Shown here one piece after another: positions 1 to 12,698 of a DNA stretch of 64,000 bases (its first letter is position 1; every line of letters starts with the position of its first letter). The notes below the pieces were generated by a model. It saw only the letters and a list, made by a program, of their open reading frames with translations, made no database searches and was not told the origin of the DNA. The translations under genes were made by a program, and so were the position numbers. Source of the stretch: Bemisia tabaci (taxonomy: Eukaryota > Arthropoda > Insecta > Hemiptera > Aleyrodidae); the NCBI RefSeq assembly GCF_918797505.1, contig NC_092795.1:7783434-7847433 (forward strand), given 5' to 3'.

Positions 1-262
1 TGAATTTCTACGAGATGTTCTGCTAACAGTGAAGAAAAACCAAGGAAGTTTTCAAGAAATTAAGTTGGTGGTTTTCCAATGAAAAAATAATGCTTGACAG
101 GAAGTCTACAACGTCGAAACGGAGATATGTGATTTCGCACTTAGACCATCTATATAGTCTCTTACACTACGAACCGGTTAATATTACGACCTACTATCAT
201 GCACACACAGTAGGTCTGCCGATTTTCAATCATTAATTATGTGCATTCGATGAATGGGCTGT

Positions 263-520
263 AATTGAGGGACTTAGAGGACGATACGCATGAGAGCAGT
301 TTTTGAAAAAAAATTATACACACTTGAACTCAACTAAAACTAGTTTGAAGGTATATTCTGAGAAAAATTCACAGCTAAAATCCAACTTTATTGCATCAAA
401 AAGTGAGTTCAAACTTCCTTTCCACCGTACGGCTCCATATAATTTTGAAACTTTAAACGCGTATTTCTTGAAATAGCAACACAATGAACTAATGCGCCTT
501 GTCCTCCAAGCCCCTCAATT
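263..520. repeat. Inverted-terminus repeat, family N (copy 1)
   Basis: The ends read AATTGAGGGACTTAGAGGAC and, inverted, GTCCTCCAAGCCCCTCAATT. The interior (TTAAGCATCAAAAAGT-like core, then CATGTAATTTYGAAACTTCAAAC) recurs at 1499-1756 and 61793-62063. It looks like a 260-bp non-autonomous DNA element; no coding potential. Confidence 0.6.
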
Positions 521-1359
521 CATCGCGTCTTTGGCGAAAGGGCATATCGATCTCTGAGCCCCAGAAGCATGGATTTATACGTAAAACAGGGCTTACATAG
601 AAATTGAGATACGCCCTTACGTCAGAGAGGTGATGGATTGGACATTTTGAGCAGCACAATAAAAGGGACATTTATCAGATACTTTATTTTAAATGGTGAT
701 AGGTGGAAATGTCCAATACAAAATGTCTAATACGAAATTTCCAATTACCAAAAATGTTTACAACGAAATGCTGAAACATAGTTTGTCCAACACAAAATTT
801 CCATAAACAGCAATGTCCAATTGAGAAAATCAATTTTTAATTTGTTTTACTTATAAAATGTCTACTAATTGTCCAAAAAAGTAAAAAAAATTATTAGATA
901 ATATGAAAGATTTTTGTGACTTGACCGAAAAAATTTAAGAAATGATTAGGTGGAAGTTCCGAATTTTCATTTCCTTGTAACGAAACGGACACATTTTCTC
1001 TTAAAGCATGTTTTTTGCAGGGTATTTTTCAGTCAAGACAGTAATTTCTTATGGACTTTTTTAACCGTGGACATTTTTTTGGACATTTTCTACTGGACAT
1101 TTCCACTGAGCACCTTTTACATTTCTCAGTTGATGGACACGATATGTCTCCTTTGTTTTCCAGCCTTTTTGGAAGATGCCGATGCCGAAGAAGAGCTGAT
1201 CACCAATCGAACAGCTTCTCCGTATAAAACGACGGTTATTCCCACTTCCAGTTTGGACACATCTGGTGCCGTCGACACGGACTTCCCAAAAGAATTCACA
1301 GTCTCAGTTCACTCGCCTCATGACGGACGATAACGTAGGACAGAAGACGCTAAATATTA

Positions 1360-1502
1360 AATTGGGCTACATTTTGCAACTAGGACTACAATTTCTGACT
1401 CATCGGTAAAAACAATTACGTGCATAGGGATACTAATGGCACATACGTTGTCTTCATACTGAGCCCGAAATTGTAGTTCCAAATTGCAAAATAATGTCCA
1501 AT
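1360..1502. repeat. Palindromic MITE, family H (copy 1)
   Basis: Inverted ends AATTGGGCTACATTTTGCAA and TTGCAAAATAATGTCCAAT enclose about 100 bp. Better preserved copies lie at 35229-35379 and 45297-45440. Its right end overlaps the left end of the family N copy at 1499, so the two elements are abutted or nested. Confidence 0.6.
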
Positions 1503-1756
1503 CGAGAGGCTTGGAGAACAAGGCGCATAAGTGCAGTTTTTGAAAAAAATCGAGATATTAATGCTTTCAAGTAGAACTAGTCTAAATGCATACTTTGTGA
1601 AAAAGTTGTTCCCGAATTCCAATTTTTAAGCATCAAAAAGTCAGTTTGAACTCTCTTTCCGCCATAAGAATCCATGTAATTTCGAAACTTCAAACTCGTA
1701 TTTCTCGAAATATCAAATACTGCACTTATGCGCCTTTTTCGCCAAGCCCCTCAATT
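1499..1756. repeat. Inverted-terminus repeat, family N (copy 2)
   Basis: Same family as 263-520 and 61793-62063: ends ATCGAGAGGCTTGGAGAACA and CGCCAAGCCCCTCAATT, with the shared interior AAGCATCAAAAAGTCAGTTT. Non-coding. Confidence 0.6.
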
Positions 1757-3646
1757 GTGCTTGCATCTTATGGGAAACACCGACTAAGCCAAGTAAAGAG
1801 TGATTTTAATACAAAAAAGGAGAGTGAAAAAAAAATAAAATGCTTTGCAGTGCATGCACAGTCCAAACCTCATTTTACAAATAATGGAAGCAAGAGAATT
1901 GCAATGCTATTCGAAGTTGTGCAATTGCTTGTATTTTGCGATTAAAATTAAATTGTTTTTCTATCCTATCTGCACACTTAAAAAAATCGCCCGGTGGATT
2001 TGATTTTTTCACCTACTTTTCGTTAAATCTTTATAGAAATTTAAATTTCACAAGCTCAGCAACATTTCAGAACTCTCGGTTCCCTCTTTCAAAAAGTAGT
2101 CCAATAATAATAGTGGGTAAACAAAAGAGAGCGTGTCAGTAAGTGGAATTTTGATTATTGAATTACGCTTTGCTTGATTGTAGCATCAGCCAGAGCCCGG
2201 TTTTAGGCAGAATTATTTACATCTCATAGATCTATTTACATTTTCTATTTACATCGCGAGGGTGTAACAAATTTATCAAAGTTATCTATTGATGAAGTTT
2301 TATTTTTTACATTCTTAAGAGAGGGTTCACTCCATAAGTGCTGATACTATTCGCTGTGAACTACAGAATTGCAACATGCGTTTTCGATTTTATTGTTTTT
2401 AACAGTATATTTTTCTCTGAAATACTTTCTTGATACTTTCCAGTGATATTTAAAAATATGTCATGTATGCTAATGTATATGTTAAATTCTAGTGAAAAAA
2501 GGAGGGATTTTTGTTTGTAATTATGTTTAACTTTTTTGTGAATGTTGATTTGGATACGTGTACAACTTATGTGCACATTTTCAGAATTATTAGATTATTG
2601 TAACTGTATCAGATGAGTCGACTGCAAGTTGATAGACACACATTATAATATTTTTTTTATCTATCATTGTTAAAAGTAAAACCAATGTCTGGTTACTTTT
2701 TCATTTTGAATTCTTTTAATAGATAAAATTTTTATTTATTATTTGCGGTGCATCTCACTACATTACTCTGTAATCCTGTATTCACCAATGACTACGAAAA
2801 AATGCTAAGAGAAATAGTGAAAGGCCAAATGGAAGGGCATTGGCGTTGTCCGCAACATACTCGTACTTATTAGAGACCCACGTCTCTTAAATACTGACCA
2901 TCTGATGAGTACTTAATAATTATATTCATTGAGAGTTTTGTGATCATTTTTTTAGAATCCACTGTAAAATACTTGCTTTAAAAGAGGATCTGCTTTCCAG
3001 CGAGAGAGAGAACTCAGGCACTCTGAGACAATGGCACAGCGCACATCTGTCGGGCTGCGAAGAAAAGTCAGCCGAGCGTCTTCATTTTTTGGGTTTGCAT
3101 CACGCACATCATTTGAGCACGAATAGTTGCATCAAGACGCTACTATTATCTTAGCACGGCCCATTTCATATTCTCGTTGCGTTGTATGTGTACTCAGTTG
3201 TTGAAAATCGATATCCAAAAAATAGAAAGTGTAGGAGAATTAAAGTCTGTTTATTATACTTAAAATTTTTTGTACAAAATTTTACTTAATAATGATCACT
3301 GAAATGACAAAATGATCGTCAACAAGGAACTCGTACACAATGATATAAATAATAAGCCACTAAAATAGTATTAATTTGAGGTGCGAGCAAGAATGTCGGT
3401 AATTTTTGACGCGCACGCATAAAAAAATAAAAAAAATCATGGAGTGAAATCCTTATAACCACATTGAATGATGATGACATGTGAGAAATGTAACTTAAAT
3501 ATGCTGTATGTCAAGCAATTTAAAAAAAAATCGCCTTTGAAGCTTAACTAGCGCTAATCACATATTTACAAATTTACAATGAAATTTAGACCCCAATATC
3601 CTCTTATCCAATTAGTTAAAAAGTAGGGAAGCTATACAAAATAAAT
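1757..3646. other. Gene-free stretch
   Basis: No supported gene. Only short chance ORFs, AT-rich sequence and a slightly GC-richer patch near 2990-3090 are present. I see no splice-compatible exon, RNA gene or clear transposon terminus. Confidence 0.4.
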
Positions 3647-3831
3647 CTATCGCCTGATATGAGAAGGAGCCCCTGGAAATGACTGTCCGAATAGGGATTC
3701 CCAATCTATTTGTTTGAAGAGTTGATTGAACAGCATGGTCTTGGCTTTGTCTGATATTTCATACGCGAAGCCTTGGAAGAAAGGATATCCTAGTCTCCAA
3801 AAGCGTCTCATCAAATTGTTGATTACTTTTT
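3647..3831 (-). CDS. Takeout-like exon 6 (C-terminus)
   Basis: Acceptor TTGTTTCAG. Encodes EKVINNLMRRFWRLGYPFFQ and onward to SHIRR-stop: the C-terminal amphipathic helix region. The open frame that continues upstream through a lysine run is intron plus the 40-nt homopolymer, not exon. Confidence 0.85.
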
Positions 3832-3971
3832 CTGAAACAAGTATCAAAAATATGAACACCATGTTCTGTGTGATTCTAAATGCTGGAAGTGAAACACTAG
3901 GAACAAAAATCCAAACATGTAAATCATTAAGAGTAAAATCTCGGCATTGGCAAACGAGTGTCGTTTTTTCG

Positions 3972-4015
<44 letters not shown>

Positions 4016-7000
4016 TCGCATTTGGTGGTTTTGAAATTTCCAAGGAAACGCCCAGATCCGTAGAAACATTTTGCAACAAAAATGCACAAGAAAAATTTGG
4101 AAGTCTGGAAGAGCTTAGGGAAACTAGAAAAAATTATTATTGAATGACGAAGACGTGCTCATACAAGCACAGTACACTTACCTACGAATTCGTCGTGAAG
4201 GAGACCTCGAGATGCCAAAGCCATATCGTTGAAACTAAGAATGGCCAAATTCACCTTAAGTTGCCCGTTTGGTTGCATCTGGATCGTGAACTTTTGCTTC
4301 ACTCCAACTAATATTTGGAAAAAAAGAAGAAAAGACAAACTTGATTATTTCGATAAATTTGTATATGTTGTTTGAATATATCTAGGACAAAATATCTTAG
4401 TCGGTTTCAAATTTTCACATTTTAAAATTGAACATTCTTCAGATAGCAAGATTAACTACGGCCTCATACGAGGGTCATTCCACGCCTAGGTAGTCCGGGG
4501 GGTATTTTTTTTCCCCCCTCCAAATGACCCAACAATATTTATTTTTTGACTCCTTAATACTCCTAGTTTTTGGAAATATATGGGGTTTACATCCGTTTTG
4601 TTTTTTTTCTCGCAATTTTCACGTGTTTTGTAACCCCATTGGTTAGCTTCATCCTACTGTAAAAAGAGTGACAGTTTGGTAGCAATATTTTCTGGTGTTC
4701 CCGCCAAAACCAAGTATCAGTTTATGTTTGCAGTTGTCAAGAAACTGATTCAATGTGCTCCTGCAAAGTTTCAATTTTTAAAAGTAATTACTGTGTATTA
4801 TATGTAACTTTTAAAACTTAGTGTACTAACTGTCACACCCGTTACGCAAAACATGGGTTTTTTAATGTAACTATTTTAATTCATGTTATTTTGAGATGCT
4901 AATTTTTTCCGCACGTCTTCAAGTCAAGTACAGCTTTGGAGTATTTTTTCCAAATTTTTATTTCAACAATTGATAGGCAAAACTGCGTAACGGGTGTGAC
5001 ACGTTACGGGTGTGACCAATGAGAAGAGGCTTCAATTATGCAGATGTTGCCTCACTTCTCACCATTTTTTCTATGGTTATCACAAGAAATACACTCATAT
5101 GCACAATTAGAGGTATGTATACATCTAATAAGAGAGAGATAGCCAACTTTTTTGCCATATTTCAGTATTTAAAGTGAATACACCTATCTCAAAAGGACTT
5201 CAAATAGAACTCGTTGAACTCTCTCCGATTGGATTGAAATATTTTCACTTTACTATAGGCCTAGATCTACCGTACCAGGATTTTTTTTTTGGTTAATTTG
5301 GATCATGCGAGGTCCAAGACCGCGGGGACGAAAGGAGAATCCTGGGCTACCCGAAGAAAAGCCCTGGGACGGTAGGTCTGGGCCACCCTGTGGAAAAATG
5401 TAGTTTTGGCATGTTCTACATTAAAATGCGTCAAATTACTGATTGATTTACTGCTTAGGATTGCCTAAAATAAGAGTATGAAAAGAAAAGTAAGTTTTTT
5501 AACTTTTAATTTCTCTCAGAAATGATGGACCTCAGAGAGACAATCTGTCACACCCGTTACGTCACACCCGTAACGCAAACGGTAGGTCTGGGCCACCTTG
5601 TAGAAAAATGTAGTTTTGGCATGTTCTACATTAAAATGCGTCAAATTGCTGATTGATTTACTGCTTAGGATTGCCTGCGATAAGAGTATGAGAAGAAAAG
5701 TAAGTTTTTTAACTTTTAAACTCTCTCAGAAATGATGGACCTCAGAGAGACAATCTGTCACACCCGTTACGTCACACCCGTTACGCAAACTCTCCCATTT
5801 TTCAAGGAAAGAAAAAAAGATAATCGAAAACGGATCATCGGCAGATGAAGCAAAAACCCTTGGCTTCATCATATAATTTAATCAGATTTTTAAATTCATA
5901 AAATTCGCTGAGTTTCCACTTTACACTCACTGAGGAAAAACTCACTTCCAAAATCGGTCACGCCCGTTACGCAGCATTTTAATTTTTTCCTGAGGAATGG
6001 AACAAAGTAAAAACAATTTCTGATAAACTAAAATGATCTATAAAAAAAGTTCTTTCTGCTACTGCAGATAATTTTTTAATTAAACCCCAAGAAAGAGTTC
6101 AAATTCTTGTTTAAAGTTAAATTGTTGTCACACCCGTTACAATGGAATGACCCACGAGTGTATGAAATTTTTTTCAATTGAGGCTTCATTTTTCAGAATA
6201 TGTGTCTCCATAATATTGAAATTCCAAATATCTATGATGTAACTAAATTAGTGTTTAACTAATTAAATATCTGTCGCAGGCAATTTTCAAGCCAGTTGTA
6301 AATAAATGTAGAAAATCATAAAATTCAAAAACAAAATAATAAGATTAGAGTGCTAATTATTTTGTCTATAATGTGAATATGCACTTTTCCCACCGTAAAA
6401 ATATAGTAGAAATAGGCACTCTCAGAAGAGCGTGCAGTGAACTCCGTGACATTAGTTGGGGTTGAGATCGGATAGGCAACTAAACTAACTTAATGACAAA
6501 GCGTGGAGTATCACAAAAATTGAAGGCGCTCCAAGGCGAGCGGATGCTCTTGAAGACCATAATCCTTAAAAATTTTATTATGTCGATGCGCATCATTGCG
6601 AGTTATTGAAACAACATGTGAACTCCTTACAAATTGCCGGCGATTGCTAATTGCCTGCGACAAATCTATCAGACAAAGCACCGAAAAAATAATTTGTGAG
6701 AGTAGTCCCGTGATCGTTTTACACGCATAATTCATGCATAATCCTTAAAATATCACTTACTCATATCGAGAACAGCTTCTCCCTTCCTGTGGAAGAAAGG
6801 GACGCCCAAGATCTCACCACTGCCAATAACATCGGATTTCACATGCTTCAGCGGTACGGTCTGGTAAATTTGCACCATTTTACGTTTGAAGTCGGTCCTA
6901 CATGAACAAAAACATTCGATGATACTTTCTATACGAGTCGACTGATTTATTACCAAAGATTTTGCATGTGACGCAAGAAGAATGACCTAATTTTTTTTTT

Positions 7001-10000
7001 TTCTTTCAGCAAAGTTTATTAAAGAGCAGATTTAGCAGCATTGAAATATAATTGACGAAATCCGAAGATTAATCGGTTTCTCCCTGCTCTGCCTGCAAGT
7101 TTCCTTGTTTCGAGAGCTAATGAATGAAATCCTAATATATATGTACATTACGATTATTTGTGAGGAATGAGCATGAATCAATAAAGATTTTTTCTGCTCT
7201 ATTTATTCTGAAATCGGATCTTAATCTGAAGATTCAACTGTGTTTTCACGTTGAATTCGTTATGTGAGCCAATCTGTGCAAAGATCTAATAATTGGAAAG
7301 TCTAGTTGGTTTGAAAAAGAATTCATCTTCAATATTTTTTCCAGTATTTCGGTGTTTTTTTAAACCTTTCTGAATGAATCCGTGAAAGTGGTTTTGAAGT
7401 TTTTGTTGTAAACTTTCTGAAGGGTGAATTAGAAACTAATTGGTGTAAAGAGTCAAAAATTTACGATCCCCAAGAGAAGTGACACTTTTTATTACTGACT
7501 GCATCACTATTTGTGTCGAAAATCGAATTTAAAGGACAAATCTGCTCCTCTAAATTGAATTGCGCACCCTAATAAAGAAGATTTCTTACTTGTCAGAGAC
7601 ATTTGAAATATCGTAGTTGCATTTCAATTACGATATTTCATTATTTCAAAAATGGTGGAAATTAAGAAACAATTGCGTTTCCCTTTCAGCATTGAAATGA
7701 GATGTTAGAATTTAATTAGGTACTTTTCACGACTCACTTTACAATTAAGTCAGGTAATTACAAATATGTGCTAATAACTTAGTAAATGAGGAAACGCAGA
7801 GCTCTCCTTCTTTAAACAGGTTCAACAGAAAATTTGATCCTCAATATTGATTTAAATGATATCGTAGAGTAGATCAAGAGAATTCTCACTTGACTTTAGT
7901 GTAAGTCGAATTGGACCACGCCCATTCAGTTAAATTTGGAAGTATGAGTTTGCAATCGAATAAATTGCCGTAGCGCATGGTTGTTGTCACCGGTTCCCCA
8001 ATCGCGTCACCATATCTGATTGGATCAAAAGATGGAATCCCCAATGAGGTATCACCTGAAAGAAACAAATAGAAAAGCACTAATACTAATACAAGAAAAT
8101 AGTACCACGTGTATTATTTTGATATCTAATAAATTATAAAACGTAAAAAATCAGGACTAGATTTTCAAAAAAATCGATGACGGTAGAATTCAAAAAGTAT
8201 TTAATAAACCATTTTGAGATACGTACCGTGAGAATAACAGTGCTTCACTCTGTTCAATTGGTTTACCAAGCATCCATCGAAGGAAGGTGAATCCTTCTTA
8301 CATTTTGAAAAGAATTCTCCTAGAAAATAGAAAGCAATGATGAAACGAGAAGGTGAAAGTCAATAATAGATCAAAAGTCAGTATAACTGAGTGTTGACTA
8401 AGGTTTGATCGGTATATCCGGGTACATTAACTATCCTAGTAAGAGCTAAGCCGAAGTATGCCCGAAGTACGCCCGAAGTATGGGCAAAAAGTAAATAACA
8501 GAATCGGATTTTTTTATCTGAGAACACATGCAGCATGATATCTTTGTTAAAAGTTCAAGTGATCCTGAGCTATTTTTACGTTGTAGAAGCTCGATCACTT
8601 GTTTACCTGTGTGATGCAGGCGGCTTGGCTTGGGAAACAACCGAATAACTTTGCATTATTCAGATTTTAACGGTCAGCTTACCCGGGAGAATCATGAATC
8701 TGCCCGGAATATTTCCAACCCGTGCGTTCAAGTCGCTGACTACACGTTGTATTAAAGTTACAATTATGTGCATTTTCTGCCGTTAAATAAACAAAATTCA
8801 AACTCTGGAAGTAAGGTATTACATTGGAAAAATTCAGAAACCACGAATTTATATTTTATGATGATTTATAACTATAAGAGGAGAAAATAACACCGATTTG
8901 CAACAACCGTGGCAATGCATAATGTGCCCATCGGAACCAAATTATACCACGAACATTACTGATGGAACGAGAAACCATTTTTTGGTATAATTCCGCGAAT
9001 TATTCGGAACTTGAAGATTCAAACAGGTGCTGAGTTTGGTTCTCTGTCATTTAAATAGATGGATAACACTGCTGGTGCGGACAAATGGAGGAGAGAAGGA
9101 GAAATGAACGGGAAGTCCCCAGCTGCGTAAAAAAGAGTTTCGAACCAAAAGAGTTTTTTTAAAATTTTGTCTAGAGTTTATGTATGTGTTAGTGTTTATT
9201 TGATAAGGTGGTTTTACAGAGAGACTCTCAAAATCAGCGGAAATGAGTCTGTAAATATTTTTAATGGGCGGGGGGGGGGGGTACTTGAGAAAAATTGTTA
9301 TGTATTGCAAAGAAGATATGCACGATATAGATATTTTTTTAGCATCAGAGCTAAATTTTTAAAAGTTCTTTTTTCTTTTAGATTTGTAAAGCCAGAGCTC
9401 ATAATCTACAGATATGAAGTAAAAAATTCTCTATTTTGTAGGCTTGTCACATGATATTGATAAGTCGAACGTGAATTTATAGAATCACGGATTTCTTCCA
9501 AGGTATCATCTGAGATTATCATCAAAGAATTCTCTATTTTGAAATAAAAATAAAAATTCTCTATTTTGAAGGCTTATCACATGATATTGATATGTCGAAC
9601 GTGAATTTATAGAATCACGGATTTCTTCCAAGGTATCATCTGAAATCGTCATCAAAGAAATCTGAGGAAACAGGCTACTTTTATAAATAATCATATTTCT
9701 CTCCTCACAGACTGAAGCTGAAGGTCTTTGAACCTGTGACGAACGATATGTCCTCGCATACTGTAACTATACTTCTAAAACTTGCATCTTTTTTCCAGTG
9801 TTACAACACACAGGTCTAAAGGCCAGTTCTAAAAGGTTGCTTAGGAGCTGTAATAAGAGCACTTTAGGAAATCTCCGATGATGATTACAGCTGAACATCA
9901 TCTCTGGGAATACACAAATATTATGGACCATTTCGAGTGGAATTCCTGATAATTTTAATGAGTCGAAAAACACACAGGAAATTTGGAGACTTAAACACAG

Positions 10001-12224
10001 CGTTATTAAAGTAAGCCATTTTCATGAAGTAATGATTCACTCTTCGTTTAGTCTAGTTTGCTATAACAGCCATGGTGAAAAATATTCTCTCTGCCAACAC
10101 CTTAATGAGTCCGGAAACACACAGGATAGCCAGGAGACTTAAACGCAGCGCTAGAAAAGTAAACCGTTTAATGCGGTGGCGATTCCCCATTTGCCCAGTC
10201 CAGCTAACTATAATAGCAATGGTGAAAAATATTTTCTCTTCCAGCACCTTTATGTCTAATGAGTCGGGAAACATACAGAAACACGGAAAAAAAAATTGCT
10301 GATTCAACAATTCAATTGCTAAAAACAGTGAGTGGAAAGTTTCAACGCAGATTTCACAACAAAAAAATGCTACTTTAACCACATTGTAAACTAATTTAAC
10401 CACGGGGGTGGTTAAAGTAGCATTTTTTGTTGTAAAATCTGCGTTGAAACATTGCACTCACTGTTTTTAGCAATTGAATTGTTGAATCAGCAATTTTTTT
10501 TTTCCGTGAAAGCTTTTGAAGACTTATACGCAGCGTAAGAACAGTTAACCATTTCATTACGTGACAACTTTCTTTCGTGACAATTTTCGCAATACCTTTA
10601 AGAGTCATTTATGGCGTTTAAAGGTATGATGACCAGTCCGTCGTGATGGGGAAGTACGAATATACGAGAGTTGCCAAATTTCCTCCGATATAATTTTAAT
10701 TTTTTAGGAGAGTTCAAATATTTTTTCTGAAACATTTTCAACATTGTAGATAAAGTCGTGAGTGAAATTCTGTGAAAAGTTGGGACATAAATATCCACAA
10801 GTTTTTCAGCAAATTCGCGTTTTATCGAAACAAATTTGGCAACACCTGGAGGCTCATTCGGCGATTTTCCTTAGCGCGGCAGCGTTCAGCGGTGCCTTTT
10901 CGAATTTCGCGCGCTTAAGCGTGGGAATTCCCCGCTCTCGTCGCTTCGCACGCAGTGGCGTGGCGTGAATTGTGATATATCGATTGTTATATGCCATTTA
11001 AACCTATGGAAAAGGATCGATAAACAGGGTGTTCGCAGCGAACACCTTAATAATCGATTCTTTACCATAGCTTTAAATGGCATAGCAATCGATATATCGC
11101 AAAGCACGCCACGCCACTGTCGCGCAGTGTGTGAGCATGCGTGGTGGATATTTCGCTGAATGGATAAGCGCAGAGCTACGGAACTGATTGTATTTATCAA
11201 ATTTTGAAAGACCACTTTTAAAAAAGGACATGTCAGCAACAGGCACTATAGGGGGCCGCATAGGATTTCCGCGCACCATTATAGTTCCTTTTAGCATATG
11301 ATTAATCCAATTTGCTTTGAGTAAAATCAACCGAACAACATCAAACATTGTTATATTCTCATAATTAATTTTTTCCATATGAAAACCAAGCAATATCCAG
11401 ACTAAAAATTTTTTGCGTATGTTCTTGATGTTCTAGGCTCAATTTACATAGAGGAAGGCTGCACTTCCTGACCGCTGTACGGTTCAGTTCCTTGAGGTGC
11501 CATTACGCATTTCTCGTCACTCTTAAAAATTTATACAACGTGACAACGCGGCAACGTGAGATGTAGGTAGGCTGACTCTGTTTAATGCCGTCGACCTATC
11601 TATCGTAAAAGTGAGAGTTAAATGCCTATTATTGGACTAATGAAGAGGGCAGCAATTTAGAAAGATTGTAAACAAGTCAGAATACCGATGGTTAAATGCA
11701 GGAAATGCGTACTTTAACTGTGTAGTTCAAAAATCTGCGATCATGGTTCGTTTTTTTCGAGTCAAACCAATCAAAATATTTTTCGCGATTCCGAGGGAAT
11801 TTTTTAGAACAAACAGAGAAAGTTCACAAAAAATTTCAATAGAAACTTTTGTTGGGTTTTCTTTTTAAAAAAAGTAAAAAAATAGCGGAGTTTCACAACG
11901 TCGCAATCTGAGGTACGCATTTTTTTAACTTTAGCCATCGATGCATAGATTTTATTTTAAAAAATATATATACAAATTAAATTAATGAATAAATAAATAA
12001 ATAAACACATAAAGGAAGTCCAAGCGCACATTTGGGAAAGTATAAGATTTTGCGCCTGCATGATCAAAGACTTTGTGTTTCAAGATTGTTTACACTTTCT
12101 CCTCTTAAAAAATAAATTAATTAGTAAACTTACTGAAAGAAGGGCAGTTCGCCGCTGTGGAGGCAAAAATTACTGCTGCAAAAACCACACCCTCCGGCCA
12201 GATTCCTGCTAAAGAGGTCCTCAT
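3647..12224 (-). CDS. Takeout / JHBP-family secreted protein (complete, 6 exons)
   Basis: Joined minus-strand exons 12224-12134, 8319-8227, 8055-7890, 6897-6761, 4307-4182 and 3831-3647 give 798 nt, 265 codons plus stop, with GT/AG borders and matching phases at all five junctions. Residues 1-25 form a signal peptide (MRTSLAGIWPEGVVFAAVIF..). Residues 31-50 carry the paired cysteines (C37, C47) that form the N-terminal disulfide of takeout/JHBP proteins. An LGIPSFDPIRYGD motif follows, matching the family's GIP.LDPL signature. The C-terminus (VINNLMRRFW... KQIDWESLF) matches the helical NENWR... IPYDELF end. Takeout proteins bind small hydrophobic ligands in a long tube and act in haemolymph or sensory tissue; the ligand here is unknown. 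The 240-270 aa family length fits. The start is the only ATG that gives a signal peptide in phase. Large introns hold several transposon copies. Confidence 0.85.
3975..4014. repeat. Poly(T) tract (40 nt)
   Basis: Uninterrupted T run in the last intron of the takeout-like gene. It produces spurious lysine- or phenylalanine-rich ORFs on both strands. Possibly the tail of a short retroposed fragment on the minus strand. Confidence 0.9.
4182..4307 (-). CDS. Takeout-like exon 5
   Basis: Acceptor ATATTAG, donor GTAAGT. Encodes GVKQKFTIQMQPNGQLKVNL and onward, ending LLHDEFV; phases match both neighbours. Confidence 0.8.
4473..6152. mobile_element. Non-autonomous DNA transposon (1.7 kb) with GGTCATTCCA inverted ends
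   Basis: The left end GGTCATTCCACG is inverted on the right as TGGAATGACC. The motif ACGAG flanks both sides (4468-4472 and 6154-6158), a likely 5-bp target duplication with one extra C at the right border. No transposase ORF is present. The interior carries eight or more copies of TCACACCCGTTACG in both orientations and a 210-bp tandem duplication. It sits in the takeout-like gene between exons 4 and 5. Confidence 0.7.
5371..5790. repeat. 210-bp tandem duplication
   Basis: Two units, 5371-5580 and 5581-5790, each begin GGTAGGTCTGGGCCACC and end in a doubled CACACCCGTTACG followed by CAAAC. They differ by scattered substitutions only. Confidence 0.9.
6761..6897 (-). CDS. Takeout-like exon 4
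   Basis: Acceptor ATGTAG, donor GTAAGT. Encodes 45 residues, including VIGSGEILGVPFFHRKGEAV, in the position of the family's central beta-sheet (G.ILGVPF). Confidence 0.8.
7890..8055 (-). CDS. Takeout-like exon 3 (LGIPSFDP motif)
   Basis: Acceptor TTCAG, donor GTGAGA. Encodes GDTSLGIPSFDPIRYGDAIG and onward. Phase-2 end (AA) completes a Lys codon with exon 4. Confidence 0.85.
8227..8319 (-). CDS. Takeout-like exon 2 (paired cysteines)
   Basis: Acceptor TTTTCTAG, donor GTACGT. Encodes EFFSKCKKDSPSFDGCLVNQ and onward: the N-terminal cysteine pair typical of the family. Confidence 0.85.
9427..9660. repeat. 130-bp tandem duplication
   Basis: Units begin at 9427 and 9557 with TTCTCTATTTTG and share TATAGAATCACGGATTTCTT and the following AAGGTATCATCTGA. 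No coding role seen; in the first intron of the takeout-like gene. Confidence 0.85.
10282..10508. repeat. Palindromic MITE, family C (copy 1)
   Basis: An almost perfect inverted repeat with ends CACGGAAAAAAA and TTTTTTTTCCGTG. The arms contain GCTGATTCAACAATTCAATT and the centre reads TTAACCACGGGGGTGGTTAA. A sister copy is at 62684-62911. Confidence 0.85.
10638..10886. repeat. Diverged family B palindromic MITE
   Basis: Right half reads TTTGGCAACACCTGGAGGCT, then CGGCGATTTTCCTTAGCGCGG, close to the family B right end; the left half (GAGAGTTGCCAAATTTCCTC) is more decayed. Confidence 0.5.
10953..11119. repeat. hAT-like palindromic MITE, family A (copy 1)
   Basis: Ends CAGTGGCGTGGCGTGAATT and its inverse. 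The internal hairpin contains GGTGTTCGCAGCGAACACC and TATCGATT motifs. 167 bp. The 8-bp flanks do not clearly match. Confidence 0.85.
12134..12224 (-). CDS. Takeout-like exon 1 (signal peptide)
   Basis: ATG at 12222-12224 on the minus strand opens 30 codons with a hydrophobic core and a TAANCPSF end, then a GTAAGT donor. It leaves one base (A), which completes an Arg codon with exon 2. Confidence 0.75.
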
Positions 12225-12698
12225 TTTGAAGACTCGCTCTATGAAAAAACTGTATCGAAATCTTTGAATCGATATTCGAATAATATAAACGAATGAAAAA
12301 TTGTGGGATTCGAACAGGCCCGCGATACTTAAATACAAAAGGAGTCACGAAATTACTCGCCCTGTGGAGGCACACTTCCTACTTCTCAAGAACTGCAACA
12401 GCTAGGTACAATTGTGGTAGTTACGGAGGGGCTGCTTCGATCACGGCAGCTCAAAAGTTAATGGTCCGTTCTCCGAGGATTCCTACAAGTGTATTAGAGT
12501 ATTGTGTGACTGGGGAAGCCCTTTCATCGCACGAAATTCATAACTTTCTGCTCATAATCTCCTGACAGTCAATACTGAATAATCACGGAATACGTTAACC
12601 TCCCCCCCCCCTCCCGCCCGTTCAACAATTGTCCACCCTCCGCGTCTTCCTCCGCACCATTGGACTAGGTCAGGAATCGAATGCGAAAGATCAGGACT

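Noticed and set aside
3726..4143. Lys-rich and Phe-rich ORFs around the homopolymer near 4 kb (same at 16.3 kb and 27.2 kb)
   Set aside because: Created by poly(T)/poly(A) runs. The true takeout exon in this frame starts at an acceptor at 3833.
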